From contig NOXC01000021.1 of NCBI GenBank assembly GCA_003265435.1, positions 1 through 58,133 of the forward strand: a stretch of 58,133 bases of DNA. Reading direction: 5' to 3'. Below the pieces are notes generated by a model that ran no database searches, was not told the origin of the DNA, and was given only the letters and a program-made list of their open reading frames with translations. Position numbers and translations under genes: made by a program. This document shows positions 34,958 through 42,855 of the stretch, one piece after another. Source of the stretch: Cellvibrionaceae bacterium AOL6. GTDB taxonomy: Bacteria; Pseudomonadota; Gammaproteobacteria; Pseudomonadales; Cellvibrionaceae. Position 1 is the first letter of the stretch, and each line of letters opens with the position of its first letter.

Positions 34958-34972
34958 GCGCCCGACGGGCGC
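34958..34972. other. 15-bp palindromic hairpin in the ribA leader
   Basis: GCGCCCG-A-CGGGCGC lies between the propeller-protein stop codon and ribA, 28 bases upstream of the ribA start. No T run follows on the minus strand. It could terminate or punctuate the upstream transcript. It does not resemble an FMN riboswitch. Confidence 0.4.
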
Positions 34973-34994
34973 GAAAGACGCGGAACCTTACCCC

Positions 34995-36113
34995 CTAATT
35001 CACATAACCGTCAATAACAATGGCCCGAGCGTTCGGGACCTTGTACAGGTGATCGTAGAGAAAGCGCATTTCGCCTGTGTTCTCATCCACCTCGTACACC
35101 GCGACGGTATTGCTTTTCACCGCCGCCACGATGGCCCACTTGCCATCTTCCGTAATCACGATGTTACGCGAAATACTGCCTCGCACAGGTTCGCGCTCAA
35201 CCGGGCTCAAGGTCCCCTTTTCCGCATCCACCGCGAACACACTGACGCGATCAAGGCCGCGATTGACCACGTAAACGAAACGCCCATCCGGGTGCACGCG
35301 TATGTCGGAGACATTCGCCCACAACTCGTCCTTACCCTCTTCAGCGCTATCCAGCGTTTGCAGATGAGTGAGTTCACCTGAACGCGTGTCGACTTCGAAC
35401 ACACTGACTTTCGCCAGTAATTCATCACTTACGTAGGCCCAATTTTTCTCGGGATGAAAGGCCATATGACGTGGCCCGGAACCGGCCGCAACCGGCACTT
35501 TGTGGGCGAGCTTGGCTTTTTGTTTACGCGCATCCACGCTGTAGACCCAAATATGGTCGGTACCGAGATCCGGAACATAGAGAAAGCGGCTATCGTCACT
35601 GAAACCGACCCAGTGTGGGTGCGCTGCCTCTTGCCTTGCTTTGTTGACGCTGCTGCCTTCATGCTGATTTTCCAGAATCACTTTGCCAATGCTGCCGTCT
35701 TTCTCAAGCGCATAAATGCCCGTACTGCCACCGGTGTAGTACGCCACGGCCAGCATGGTGCCTTCTTTATTGACGGTGATGTGCGCACCATCTTTCGGCC
35801 GCCCTTCGAGTTTGGACATCAGCGCCAAGCTGCCGTCAATGCCAATGTAGTAGGCCGCGATATGACCGCCCTCACTCTCACGATTAATGGCGTAAAGTAC
35901 CGGTAAGCTGGGGTGCTGAACGAGGTAGTCACTGTTCACGCCCGCCACCACCTGGCGCGGCTCACTCATGCTGCCATCACTGAAATCAAATTCGGCCTGA
36001 TAGATGCCCTCACCCGCAGAGGCAAACCAGATCAAGCTGTTCGAGTCTTTCGCGTACAGATTGGCGCACAGCATTCCAAGCCACAAAGCCAATCCTACTT
36101 TTACCATTTTCAT
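34995..36113 (-). CDS. Secreted beta-propeller protein (lactonase / YncE-like)
   Basis: A 372-residue periplasmic protein. The signal peptide (1-21, NLYA/KDS) is followed by seven propeller-type repeats: SEPRQVVAGVNSDYLVQHPS, PKDGAHITVNKEGTMLAVAYY, HPHWVGFSDDSRFLYVPDLG, GPRHMAFHPEKNWAYVSDEL, VSDIRVHPDGRFVYVVNRG and related blades. This is the pattern of the 6-phosphogluconolactonase (Pgl)/lactonase family. The cytoplasmic Pgl role is unlikely given export. GGAGATAATA before the ATG gives a good ribosome binding site. It is the last gene before ribA in the riboflavin/pgpA transcription unit, 9 bases after the protease-like gene. Confidence 0.82.
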   Translation of the reverse strand: MKMVKVGLALWLGMLCANLYAKDSNSLIWFASAGEGIYQAEFDFSDGSMSEPRQVVAGVNSDYLVQHPSLPVLYAINRESEGGHIAAYYIGIDGSLALMSKLEGRPKDGAHITVNKEGTMLAVAYYTGGSTGIYALEKDGSIGKVILENQHEGSSVNKARQEAAHPHWVGFSDDSRFLYVPDLGTDHIWVYSVDARKQKAKLAHKVPVAAGSGPRHMAFHPEKNWAYVSDELLAKVSVFEVDTRSGELTHLQTLDSAEEGKDELWANVSDIRVHPDGRFVYVVNRGLDRVSVFAVDAEKGTLSPVEREPVRGSISRNIVITEDGKWAIVAAVKSNTVAVYEVDENTGEMRFLYDHLYKVPNARAIVIDGYVN

Positions 36114-36122
36114 TATTATCTC

Positions 36123-36782
36123 CTAGTATTTTGTACGCAGAACGAGTACGTCGTTCTCTATGCGCATATCGACTTGCCCTAAAAAAGAATTGCCCAATAA
36201 CACGTCGAGAGGGTACTCGCCCTCGAGCACCGTCACCGCCACATTTTCAATGCGGATACCGCCAACTTCAACGGAACGCGCTGTGACCATAAACCCCTGA
36301 GTCGTCCCCTGCGCGGTGGACACCATAATGCGCCGCCCGTCCTTGTAACGCAGGCCAATGCGATTCGCCACCGCCGAACTCATCGCAACAGAACTTGCGC
36401 CGGTATCCACCAAAAACTGCACGGCACGCCCGTTAATCCGCGCCGTGCCAAAATAATGCCCGTTGTGCTGGCTATTCAGCCGTACTTCGGAACGCTCGGC
36501 GGCTTTGTATGTTGTGCCGATGCCACGAGAGAGTTCAAGCTGCTGTGTTTTGCCTTCAAACTCCACTATGGCGACCTTGCTGCTCGCGGACACCAGGCGC
36601 ACTCCCTCAGGGCTGCTCTGACCTTCTTTGAGCATGACCTGCTGGCCATTGATCATCAAAATTGCGCGGCCGGAAAATAATCCTTTCACAAAAATCTGTG
36701 GCGCCTCTGCCGCATGCAGCAGCATCGACACGAATAACCCTACGCACAGGGAAGAGAAGACCAGTAAAAAATTCCATTTCAT
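36123..36782 (-). CDS. Retropepsin-like aspartic protease
   Basis: A 219-residue protein with an N-terminal membrane anchor or signal peptide (4-25). After a domain of about 70 residues (MINGQQVMLKEGQSSPEGVR) comes a single-lobe aspartic protease: FLVDTGASSVAMS with catalytic Asp126, then GTTQGFMVTARSVEVGGI and YPLDVLLGNSFLGQVDM. Such one-lobe enzymes act as dimers and resemble the TIGR02281 clan AA group of proteobacterial retropepsin-like proteins. The ATG at 36782 shares its A with the pgpA stop codon (TAATG), so the two are translationally coupled. The substrate is unknown; location suggests an envelope role. Confidence 0.85.
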   Translation of the reverse strand: MKWNFLLVFSSLCVGLFVSMLLHAAEAPQIFVKGLFSGRAILMINGQQVMLKEGQSSPEGVRLVSASSKVAIVEFEGKTQQLELSRGIGTTYKAAERSEVRLNSQHNGHYFGTARINGRAVQFLVDTGASSVAMSSAVANRIGLRYKDGRRIMVSTAQGTTQGFMVTARSVEVGGIRIENVAVTVLEGEYPLDVLLGNSFLGQVDMRIENDVLVLRTKY

Positions 36783-37300
36783 TACGATAAATACCAATAC
36801 ATTGCATGAAGCGTCAAAGCAGAGGCAAGGCCTGCAGCGATGTCATCGACCATGATGCCAAAGCCACCGTGAACGCGGCGATCCAAAATGCTGATTGGCC
36901 ACGGCTTAATCATGTCGAACAAGCGAAACACCACAAAGCCCGCCAGCGTCCATTGCCAAGTCAATGGCAGCGCGAACATCGCGATCCAATAACCGGCAAA
37001 TTCATCCCAAACGATGCCGCTGTGGTCGTGCACCTTCAACTTACGCGAAGCGTGTTCACAAAATGCGATGCCCGCCACACAGGCCACCAGGGTGATCAGC
37101 GCATAAAGCCAAAGTGGCCCTTGCGCCATCAACAGGTAAAACGGCACGGCGGCGAGCGTGCCGACCGTGCCCGGTACGATACGAGACAGGCCCGAGCCGA
37201 GGCCAAAGGCCAGCAACATCTGCCAGTCACTGAACACGACTTTGGCAGGGGGGAAAACCGCGCGTTTGTGTTGGCTAGCGCTAAAAATGACTATACCCAC
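36782..37300 (-). CDS. pgpA: Phosphatidylglycerophosphatase A
   Basis: A 172-residue inner-membrane enzyme dephosphorylating phosphatidylglycerol phosphate. Conserved features: LLAFGLGSGLSRIVPGTVGTLAAVPFYLL, KLKVHDHSGIVWDEFAGYW with the metal-binding acidic residues, and RLFDMIKPWPISILDRRVHGG. The start chosen is GTG 37300, which gives exactly the E. coli PgpA length. The open frame continues to 37369 but lies inside thiL. The gene overlaps thiL by 20 bases and shares one base with the protease-like gene start. Confidence 0.92.
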   Translation of the reverse strand: MGIVIFSASQHKRAVFPPAKVVFSDWQMLLAFGLGSGLSRIVPGTVGTLAAVPFYLLMAQGPLWLYALITLVACVAGIAFCEHASRKLKVHDHSGIVWDEFAGYWIAMFALPLTWQWTLAGFVVFRLFDMIKPWPISILDRRVHGGFGIMVDDIAAGLASALTLHAMYWYLS

Positions 37301-38234
37301 CCTGCTTGTATTGATAGGGCTGGCGCGTCTTGGCATCGATAATGCCGCCGCCCTCGACGATCTCGCCAATCAAGGTGACATCCAGTACGCGATTGCGTGA
37401 TTGTACGAGCAGTTGTTCGGCGTGCTTGGGTGGGGCGGTGAAACAAAGTTGATAATCATCGCCGCCGGTCAGCGCCCATTCCAGCGCCTTGCCCGTTGGC
37501 ACACTGGCCAATAATTCCGGGGAGAGAGGCAAGTGCGTGCTATCGACGATGGCGCCTACACCGCTGGCCTCGCACAAATGCCCTAGGTCGGACAACAAAC
37601 CGTCAGATACATCGATGGCCGACGAAGCCATGTAGCGCAACAGCAGTCCCGCACGAATGCGGGCTTCCGGGTGAAAGTAGCGCTTGCGCAAATACTCGGC
37701 ACTTTGCTCATCGGTTTTTAAGCGGCCGGTCACCACTTCCAATCCCGCCGCCGCATCACCGAGTGTGCCGGTCACAAAAATTTGATCGCCCACCTGGGCG
37801 CCATCGCGCAACAGCACGCTTTGGCTCGGCACCGCGCCGTGAACCTGTATCGAAATCGTCAGCGGCCCCTTGGTGGTATCACCGCCGATCAGGCAGATGT
37901 TGTATTTTTCCGCCGCCTGAAACAGCCCCTTACTGAACATGTCCATCCAGTTTTCATCGGCATGGGGCAGCGTCAGCGCCAGGGTGAACCAGAGCGGTTC
38001 CGCACCCATCGCGGCGAGATCGCTCACTGCGCAGTGCAGCGCACGACCGGCAATAAGATCGGGTTTGGCATCCTGAGGAAAATGACGGCCTGCAACAGCG
38101 GTATCAATCGACACCACCAATTGCTGACCACTGGGAGGCGCCAGCACAGCACAGTCATCGCCGATGCCCACATCGACGCTGTCGTGCTGTTGTTGTCTGG
38201 CAAAGTAGCGTTGTATCAAGGTGAATTCATTCAC
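37281..38234 (-). CDS. thiL: Thiamine-monophosphate kinase
   Basis: A 317-residue cytoplasmic enzyme phosphorylating thiamine monophosphate to thiamine pyrophosphate. Opening MNEFTLIQRYF, then VGIGDDCAVLAPPSGQQLVVSIDT-type motif, AVSDLAAMGAEP, LIGGDTTKGPL, AIDVSDGLLSDLGHL and WALTGGDDYQLCF are all characteristic. Length is typical. It sits between nusB and pgpA as in many gammaproteobacteria, 50 bases after nusB. Confidence 0.95.
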   Translation of the reverse strand: MNEFTLIQRYFARQQQHDSVDVGIGDDCAVLAPPSGQQLVVSIDTAVAGRHFPQDAKPDLIAGRALHCAVSDLAAMGAEPLWFTLALTLPHADENWMDMFSKGLFQAAEKYNICLIGGDTTKGPLTISIQVHGAVPSQSVLLRDGAQVGDQIFVTGTLGDAAAGLEVVTGRLKTDEQSAEYLRKRYFHPEARIRAGLLLRYMASSAIDVSDGLLSDLGHLCEASGVGAIVDSTHLPLSPELLASVPTGKALEWALTGGDDYQLCFTAPPKHAEQLLVQSRNRVLDVTLIGEIVEGGGIIDAKTRQPYQYKQGGYSHF

Positions 38235-38284
38235 ACATTGGCCCGCCAGCTCTTACCGAGCTTCATTATTGTGATGCCCGCGCC

Positions 38285-38728
38285 TCAAGAGCGCGAAGCT
38301 TTAACCTCCGGCTCACGCAATTGCGCGGCGACCTTGTCGAGCACACCGTTGACGAACTTATGACTGTCCGCTGCACCGTATTTCTTGGTCAGGTTGATGG
38401 CTTCATTGATGACCACGCGATACGGCACATCAATGCGGTTTTTCATTTCGTAAGTCGACAGACGCAATACCGCCAAGCTGATCGGGTCGACCTGCTCGAT
38501 GGTGATACCGACCAGGTACGGCGTGAAGATCGCGTCGAGTTCACTTTTCTGTTTGGCGACGCCATGAAACAACTCGGAAAAATATTCCGTGTCGACTTTG
38601 CTCATGTCGTTTTCAACATGGCATTCGGCTTCAATCATGTGCAAGGCATTACCGGTCATGTGCCACTGGTAAAGCGCCTGCATCGAGATGCGTCGCGCGC
38701 GGCCGCGCGCTGCTGCATTTAATTTCAT
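38285..38728 (-). CDS. nusB: Transcription antitermination factor NusB
   Basis: A 147-residue RNA-binding protein acting with NusE at boxA sites in rRNA operons. The N-terminal arginine-rich segment AARGRARRISMQALYQWHMTG, ELDAIFTPYL, LAVLRLSTYEMKNRIDVPYRV and NEAINLTKKYGAADSHKFVN with the final GVLDKVA are conserved. ATG 38728 follows GAGACCGTAA. Between it and ribH lies a small hairpin (38749-38764). Confidence 0.95.
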   Translation of the reverse strand: MKLNAAARGRARRISMQALYQWHMTGNALHMIEAECHVENDMSKVDTEYFSELFHGVAKQKSELDAIFTPYLVGITIEQVDPISLAVLRLSTYEMKNRIDVPYRVVINEAINLTKKYGAADSHKFVNGVLDKVAAQLREPEVKASRS

Positions 38729-38748
38729 TTACGGTCTCAATTTTCTAT

Positions 38749-38764
38749 CAGCCCCACGGGGCTG
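38749..38764. other. Small hairpin between ribH and nusB
   Basis: CAGCCCC-AC-GGGGCTG is a perfect 7-bp inverted repeat in the 56-base intergenic gap. No T run follows on the minus strand. It may punctuate the transcript between ribH and nusB. Confidence 0.35.
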
Positions 38765-38784
38765 TGTGTCGTTAGGTGTAGTCG

Positions 38785-39252
38785 TTATATGTGCTTGAGC
38801 AGAGAAACCATCTCAAGCGCCGTGGAGGCCGCTTCCGCCCCCTTGTTACCCGCCTTGGTACCAGAGCGTTCAATCGCTTGTTCAATGGTGTCAACGGTCA
38901 GCACACCGAAGGTGATCGGCAGACTGCTGTCGAGAGACACTTGGGCCAGGCCTTTGGTGCACTCACCGGCAACGTAGTCAAAATGCGGCGTGCCGCCACG
39001 AATCACCGCCCCGAGGGCAATGATGGCATCGTAGCGCTCGGTGCGCGCGAGACGCTGGGCCGCGAGTGGGAATTCAAAGGCGCCAGGGGCATAGATGACT
39101 TCGATGTCTTCGTCTTTGATGCCGTGACGACGCAGGGTGTCGATGGCCCCTTCCTTCAGGTGCTCAACCACGAAGCTGTTCCAGCGGCTGACGAGCAGCG
39201 CGTATTTGCCAGTGGCCTGAGTAAAATTGCCTTCGATCGTTTTGATGGTCAT
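38785..39252 (-). CDS. ribH: 6,7-dimethyl-8-ribityllumazine synthase
   Basis: A 155-residue enzyme condensing the ribA/ribD product with 3,4-dihydroxy-2-butanone 4-phosphate; family members assemble as pentamers or 60-mers. Conserved segments: [52 protein letters not shown], and [28 protein letters not shown]. The ATG at 39252 with upstream GGAA fits family length; a frame extension to 39273 runs into the intergenic gap after ribBA. It lies 24 bases after ribBA. Confidence 0.96.
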   Translation of the reverse strand: MTIKTIEGNFTQATGKYALLVSRWNSFVVEHLKEGAIDTLRRHGIKDEDIEVIYAPGAFEFPLAAQRLARTERYDAIIALGAVIRGGTPHFDYVAGECTKGLAQVSLDSSLPITFGVLTVDTIEQAIERSGTKAGNKGAEAASTALEMVSLLKHI

Positions 39253-39276
39253 AGTGATTCCAGTTCTATTCAATAA

Positions 39277-40407
39277 TCAGTCTTCGTCGCCGGGCAGCGA
39301 GTTGCGAATGTATTCGACCACTTCCAGATTAAACCCGGAAATGGCTTTGAATTTAAAGGGCGCACTCATCAAACGCATTTTATTCACCCCTAAATCCTGC
39401 AAAATTTGCGAGCCGGTTCCCACTTGTTTGTAGGCCACGTCCTGCTTCGGGCGGCTCTGTTTGCCCGAAATCAGCCAGTCGATGCTCTCTTCGATTTCTT
39501 CGGTGGTCTCTGAATGACAAATATAGACCAGCACGCCGCGACCTTCTTCCGCAATGCGCGCCAATGCCGATTGGAAGTCCCAACTGCGCGAGGGCTCATC
39601 GCCCACACGCGAGACTTTTAAGACGTCGCGAATGGTGTTGCCGACATGTACCCGTACCAGCGTCGGTTGATCACCGCCTATGTCGCCTTTGATCAGCGCG
39701 AAGTGGCGCTCGTTCAGCGCCGTGTTCAGGTAGGTTTTGAGCACGAACTCGCCGTGTGGGGTTTGCACCACACGCTCGTTGATGCAACTGACCGTACGCT
39801 CGTTTAACGCGCGGTATTGAATCAAATCGGCGATGGTGCCGATTTTCAGATTGTGTGTTTTGGCAAAGGCTTCGAGGTCCTGGCGGCGCGCCATGGAGCC
39901 GTCTTCGTTCATCACTTCGACGATGACCGCGGCCGGTTCGAAACCGGCGAGGCGCGCAAGATCGCAGCCCGCTTCGGTGTGGCCCGCGCGGCTGAGTACG
40001 CCGCCCGGCTGCGCCATTAACGGGAAAATGTGGCCGGGTTGCACGAGGTCTTTCGGGCGGGCGTTGGCGGCCACGGCGACGCGCACGGTGTGTGCACGAT
40101 CCGCAGCGGAGATACCGGTAGTGACGCCCTCGGCGGCCTCAATCGAGACGGTAAAATTGGTCGAGTGTACGCTGTGGTTCTCGCGCACCATCAGCGGCAG
40201 ATCGAGCTGGCGGCAGCGGTCCGGCGTCAACGTCAGACAGATCAGTCCGCGCGCATGCTTGGCCATGAAATTGATGTCGTCGGGGCGCACCTGTTCGGCC
40301 GCCATGACCAGATCGCCCTCGTTCTCGCGATCCTCGTCGTCCATCAATATCACCATCTTGCCCTGGCGAATATCGTCGATAATGTCTGCGGTGGTGTTCA
40401 GTTCCAT
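39277..40407 (-). CDS. ribBA: 3,4-dihydroxy-2-butanone-4-phosphate synthase with degenerate GTP cyclohydrolase II domain
   Basis: A 376-residue two-domain protein. The N-terminal DHBP synthase (1-205) is intact: [60 protein letters not shown] and [11 protein letters not shown]. The C-terminal half (206-376) has the GTP cyclohydrolase II fold, but where the zinc site should read CxTGDxxxSxRCDC it has [20 protein letters not shown], with none of the three cysteines. It should therefore supply only the four-carbon unit. RibA at 34331 provides cyclohydrolase activity. Similar split arrangements are known in gammaproteobacteria; the leftover domain may have a regulatory or structural role. Confidence 0.94.
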   Translation of the reverse strand: MELNTTADIIDDIRQGKMVILMDDEDRENEGDLVMAAEQVRPDDINFMAKHARGLICLTLTPDRCRQLDLPLMVRENHSVHSTNFTVSIEAAEGVTTGISAADRAHTVRVAVAANARPKDLVQPGHIFPLMAQPGGVLSRAGHTEAGCDLARLAGFEPAAVIVEVMNEDGSMARRQDLEAFAKTHNLKIGTIADLIQYRALNERTVSCINERVVQTPHGEFVLKTYLNTALNERHFALIKGDIGGDQPTLVRVHVGNTIRDVLKVSRVGDEPSRSWDFQSALARIAEEGRGVLVYICHSETTEEIEESIDWLISGKQSRPKQDVAYKQVGTGSQILQDLGVNKMRLMSAPFKFKAISGFNLEVVEYIRNSLPGDED

Positions 40408-40415
40408 GTAGGACC

Positions 40416-41078
40416 CTATTTGAGATAACCGTTTTCGGCGAGAAAAGTTTCGCTCAGTGTCGCATTGGCGTCGCGCTGTGCGGCGCGATCCCCCAGCAGG
40501 AGGCGTTCGAGGTAGCGCGCGATCACGTCCACTTCGAGGTTGACCTGCGTACCGGCCTGATACTCTCCCATTATCGTATGTTGCAAGGTATGAGGCACGA
40601 TATTCAGTTCGAACAGGTCGCCATCGACCGCATTGACGGTCAGACTCGTGCCATCGACCGTAATCGAGCCTTTGTGCGCGATATAACGCGCCAATTCAGC
40701 AGGCGCTTTGAGCTGAAAGCGCTCTGAGCGTGCATCGGGATGGCGAGAGATCACCTCGCCGAGCCCATCGACATGACCGCTGACAATGTGGCCACCGAGC
40801 CGACTCTGCGGCGTCAGCGCCTTTTCAAGATTCACCCGCTGTCCGACCCGCCATTGGCCTACTGTCGTGAGGTCGAGCGTCTCGACACTGACGTCGGCGA
40901 CGAAGCCGTGCTCGGGCAGCGCCACGGCGGTCAGGCACACCCCGTTTGTCGCAATGGAGTCACCCAAAGCCACATCCGACCAGTCGAATTCCGGGCACTG
41001 AATATGTAAGCGCAAATCCCCCTGCTTGGGTTCACAGCGCAGGACCTTGCCCACGGCTTGTACGATTCCGGTAAACAC
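40416..41078 (-). CDS. ribE: Riboflavin synthase, alpha subunit
   Basis: A 220-residue enzyme dismutating two lumazines to riboflavin. The start is GTG 41078 giving VFTGIVQAVGKV, the invariant family N-terminus, with AGGAG 8 bases upstream. The two internally repeated barrels are visible: SIATNGVCLTAV with VSVETLDLT in the first and SITVDGTSLTVN with LNIVPHTLQHT in the second, and GGHIVSGHVDGLG links them. The gene lies 8 bases after ribD and 8 bases before ribBA. Confidence 0.96.
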   Translation of the reverse strand: MFTGIVQAVGKVLRCEPKQGDLRLHIQCPEFDWSDVALGDSIATNGVCLTAVALPEHGFVADVSVETLDLTTVGQWRVGQRVNLEKALTPQSRLGGHIVSGHVDGLGEVISRHPDARSERFQLKAPAELARYIAHKGSITVDGTSLTVNAVDGDLFELNIVPHTLQHTIMGEYQAGTQVNLEVDVIARYLERLLLGDRAAQRDANATLSETFLAENGYLK

Positions 41079-41086
41079 GGATGCTC

Positions 41087-42175
41087 CTAACTGTCGGGAT
41101 CGGGAATGGCGGTGATACGCCAATCGTAGCCCACCGCACGTATGTCGCTAATAATCAGCGGCAAATGCCCACTCATGGTGGCGATGGGGAGGGAAAACAA
41201 GGGTCTCGCCTCGCTCCCTAATAATTTCGGCGCAACATAAATCACAAATTCATCGACCAGGCCTTCGCCCACAAAACTGCCCGCCAGTTCCGAACCGGTT
41301 TCGACCAGTATTTCGTTGCAGCCCTCTTCGGCCAGACGTTTCACCAACGCGGGAATACTGACTCTTCCGGCTTTTTCGGGCAGTCGCCAATATTCACGGT
41401 CCGATTGCGTTTCGATATCGGCCTGTTCCGAGCAAGCCATCACTGCGCGACTGCGCGCATCAAGGACCTGGGCATGATTCGGACAGCGGCCATGGGTATC
41501 GACGATGACCCGCAGCGGCTGGCGATCTTCCTTGCCGATACGCACCGTCAGCGAGGGGTCGTCGTGAATCACGGAGCCGACGCCGGTCACCAACGCACAA
41601 CTGCGTGCGCGCAGGCGCTGCACGTCTTCGCGCGCGGCGGGGCCGGTAATCCACTTGCTTTCGCCGCTGGCCATCGCGGTGCGACCGTCGAGGCTCATCG
41701 CAGATTTAATGCGGATAAAAGGGCGGCCGTGCTCCATACGCATAATGAAGCCGGGGTTCAGGGCGCGCGCCTGATCTTCGAGCACGGGGCCTGCTACCTC
41801 GATTCCCGCCTCTTTTATACGCGCCAAGCCACTGCCTGCCACTTCCGGGTTAGGATCTTCCATGCCGTAGACCACACGTGCGACACCGGCCTCGATCAAG
41901 GCTTCGGCACAGGGGCCGGTACGACCGTGATGACTGCAGGGTTCGAGCGTGACATAGGCGGTCGCGCCCTGAATGGCACGACCCTGTTCCGCAGCGGCGG
42001 CCAGTGCTGCGGCTTCAGCATGCGGCCCACCGGCGACTTCGTGCCAGCCCTCGGCGATCACTGCACCCTCTGCACTGACCAGCACACAACCCACGCGTGG
42101 GTTCGGTGTCGTGGTGTTCATGCCGCGCTCGGCGAGGCGCAGCGCGTGCTGCATAAATTCTATGTCTTGATGCAT
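41087..42175 (-). CDS. ribD: Riboflavin biosynthesis deaminase/reductase
   Basis: A 362-residue bifunctional enzyme performing steps two and three of riboflavin synthesis. The N-terminal deaminase (1-145) has the zinc motifs HAEAAAL and PCSHHGRTGPC, with PNPRVGCVLV. The C-terminal reductase (146-362) has RPFIRIKSAMSLDGRTAM, SKWITGPAAREDVQRLRA, VIVDTHGRCP and ILVETGSELAGSF. The ATG at 42175 shares one base with the nrdR stop codon, a coupled arrangement common in this gene pair. Confidence 0.96.
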   Translation of the reverse strand: MHQDIEFMQHALRLAERGMNTTTPNPRVGCVLVSAEGAVIAEGWHEVAGGPHAEAAALAAAAEQGRAIQGATAYVTLEPCSHHGRTGPCAEALIEAGVARVVYGMEDPNPEVAGSGLARIKEAGIEVAGPVLEDQARALNPGFIMRMEHGRPFIRIKSAMSLDGRTAMASGESKWITGPAAREDVQRLRARSCALVTGVGSVIHDDPSLTVRIGKEDRQPLRVIVDTHGRCPNHAQVLDARSRAVMACSEQADIETQSDREYWRLPEKAGRVSIPALVKRLAEEGCNEILVETGSELAGSFVGEGLVDEFVIYVAPKLLGSEARPLFSLPIATMSGHLPLIISDIRAVGYDWRITAIPDPDS

Positions 42176-42654
42176 TACTTTTCTTGCTCGCGTTTCTGTT
42201 GACTGCTCTTCTGCAAGCGATTGATTTCTTCCTGGAACTCGCTGATGTCCTGAAAGCTGCGATAGACCGAGGCAAAGCGCACATAAGCCACCTGATCGAG
42301 CTTGCTGAGCTGCTCCATTACCAGGGAGCCGACCACACTCGATGCGACCTCGCGCTCGCCCATGACCTGCAAGGCATGCTTGATCTGCGCAATGGACACT
42401 TCGATGTCTTCAATGCTGACCGGTCTTTTTTCCAGCGCGCGCTGCATGCCCGCACGCAGTTTCTGTTCATCAAAGGGCTGACGTGAACCGTCCTGTTTGA
42501 TCAACCGGGGCATCAACAGTTCGGCCGCTTCAAACGTCGTGAATCGTTCATGACAGGCCAGACACTCGCGACGACGGCGCACTTGAACGCCATCGGATAC
42601 CAGTCGGGAATCAATCACTTTGGTGTCGTTTGCATTGCAAAACGGACAGTGCAT
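42175..42654 (-). CDS. nrdR: Transcriptional repressor NrdR
   Basis: A 159-residue ATP/dATP-sensing repressor of ribonucleotide reductase genes. A zinc ribbon with CPFC (3-6) and CLAC in [17 protein letters not shown] precedes an ATP-cone ([20 protein letters not shown]-like segment; [15 protein letters not shown] at the end). The ATG at 42654 opens MHCPFC, the family N-terminus; the longer frame to 42786 is not used. It is the first gene of the minus-strand riboflavin cluster, as in many gammaproteobacteria. No NrdR box was searched for. Confidence 0.96.
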   Translation of the reverse strand: MHCPFCNANDTKVIDSRLVSDGVQVRRRRECLACHERFTTFEAAELLMPRLIKQDGSRQPFDEQKLRAGMQRALEKRPVSIEDIEVSIAQIKHALQVMGEREVASSVVGSLVMEQLSKLDQVAYVRFASVYRSFQDISEFQEEINRLQKSSQQKREQEK

Positions 42655-42855
42655 GCAGGCTACCTCGATCCAGCCTCTGAGAAAGGTCGCCGATTTTAGC
42701 ACAGCCAGCAGGGCAAAACGGCCCCTGAGTGAGGCCGCTGCCCGATTCTGCCCGAATTGCAGCCCGAAGTGCCCGAATGTTGCCACGCCGCTGCCCGCGC
42801 GTGGGCTTCTAATGAAGCTCTACCCCCTTCAACACACACAGAGGCAGGCGCGATC

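Noticed and set aside
34931-34994. Possible FMN riboswitch before ribA.
   Set aside because: The 64-base leader is too short and lacks the conserved RFN-element helices; only a simple palindrome is present.
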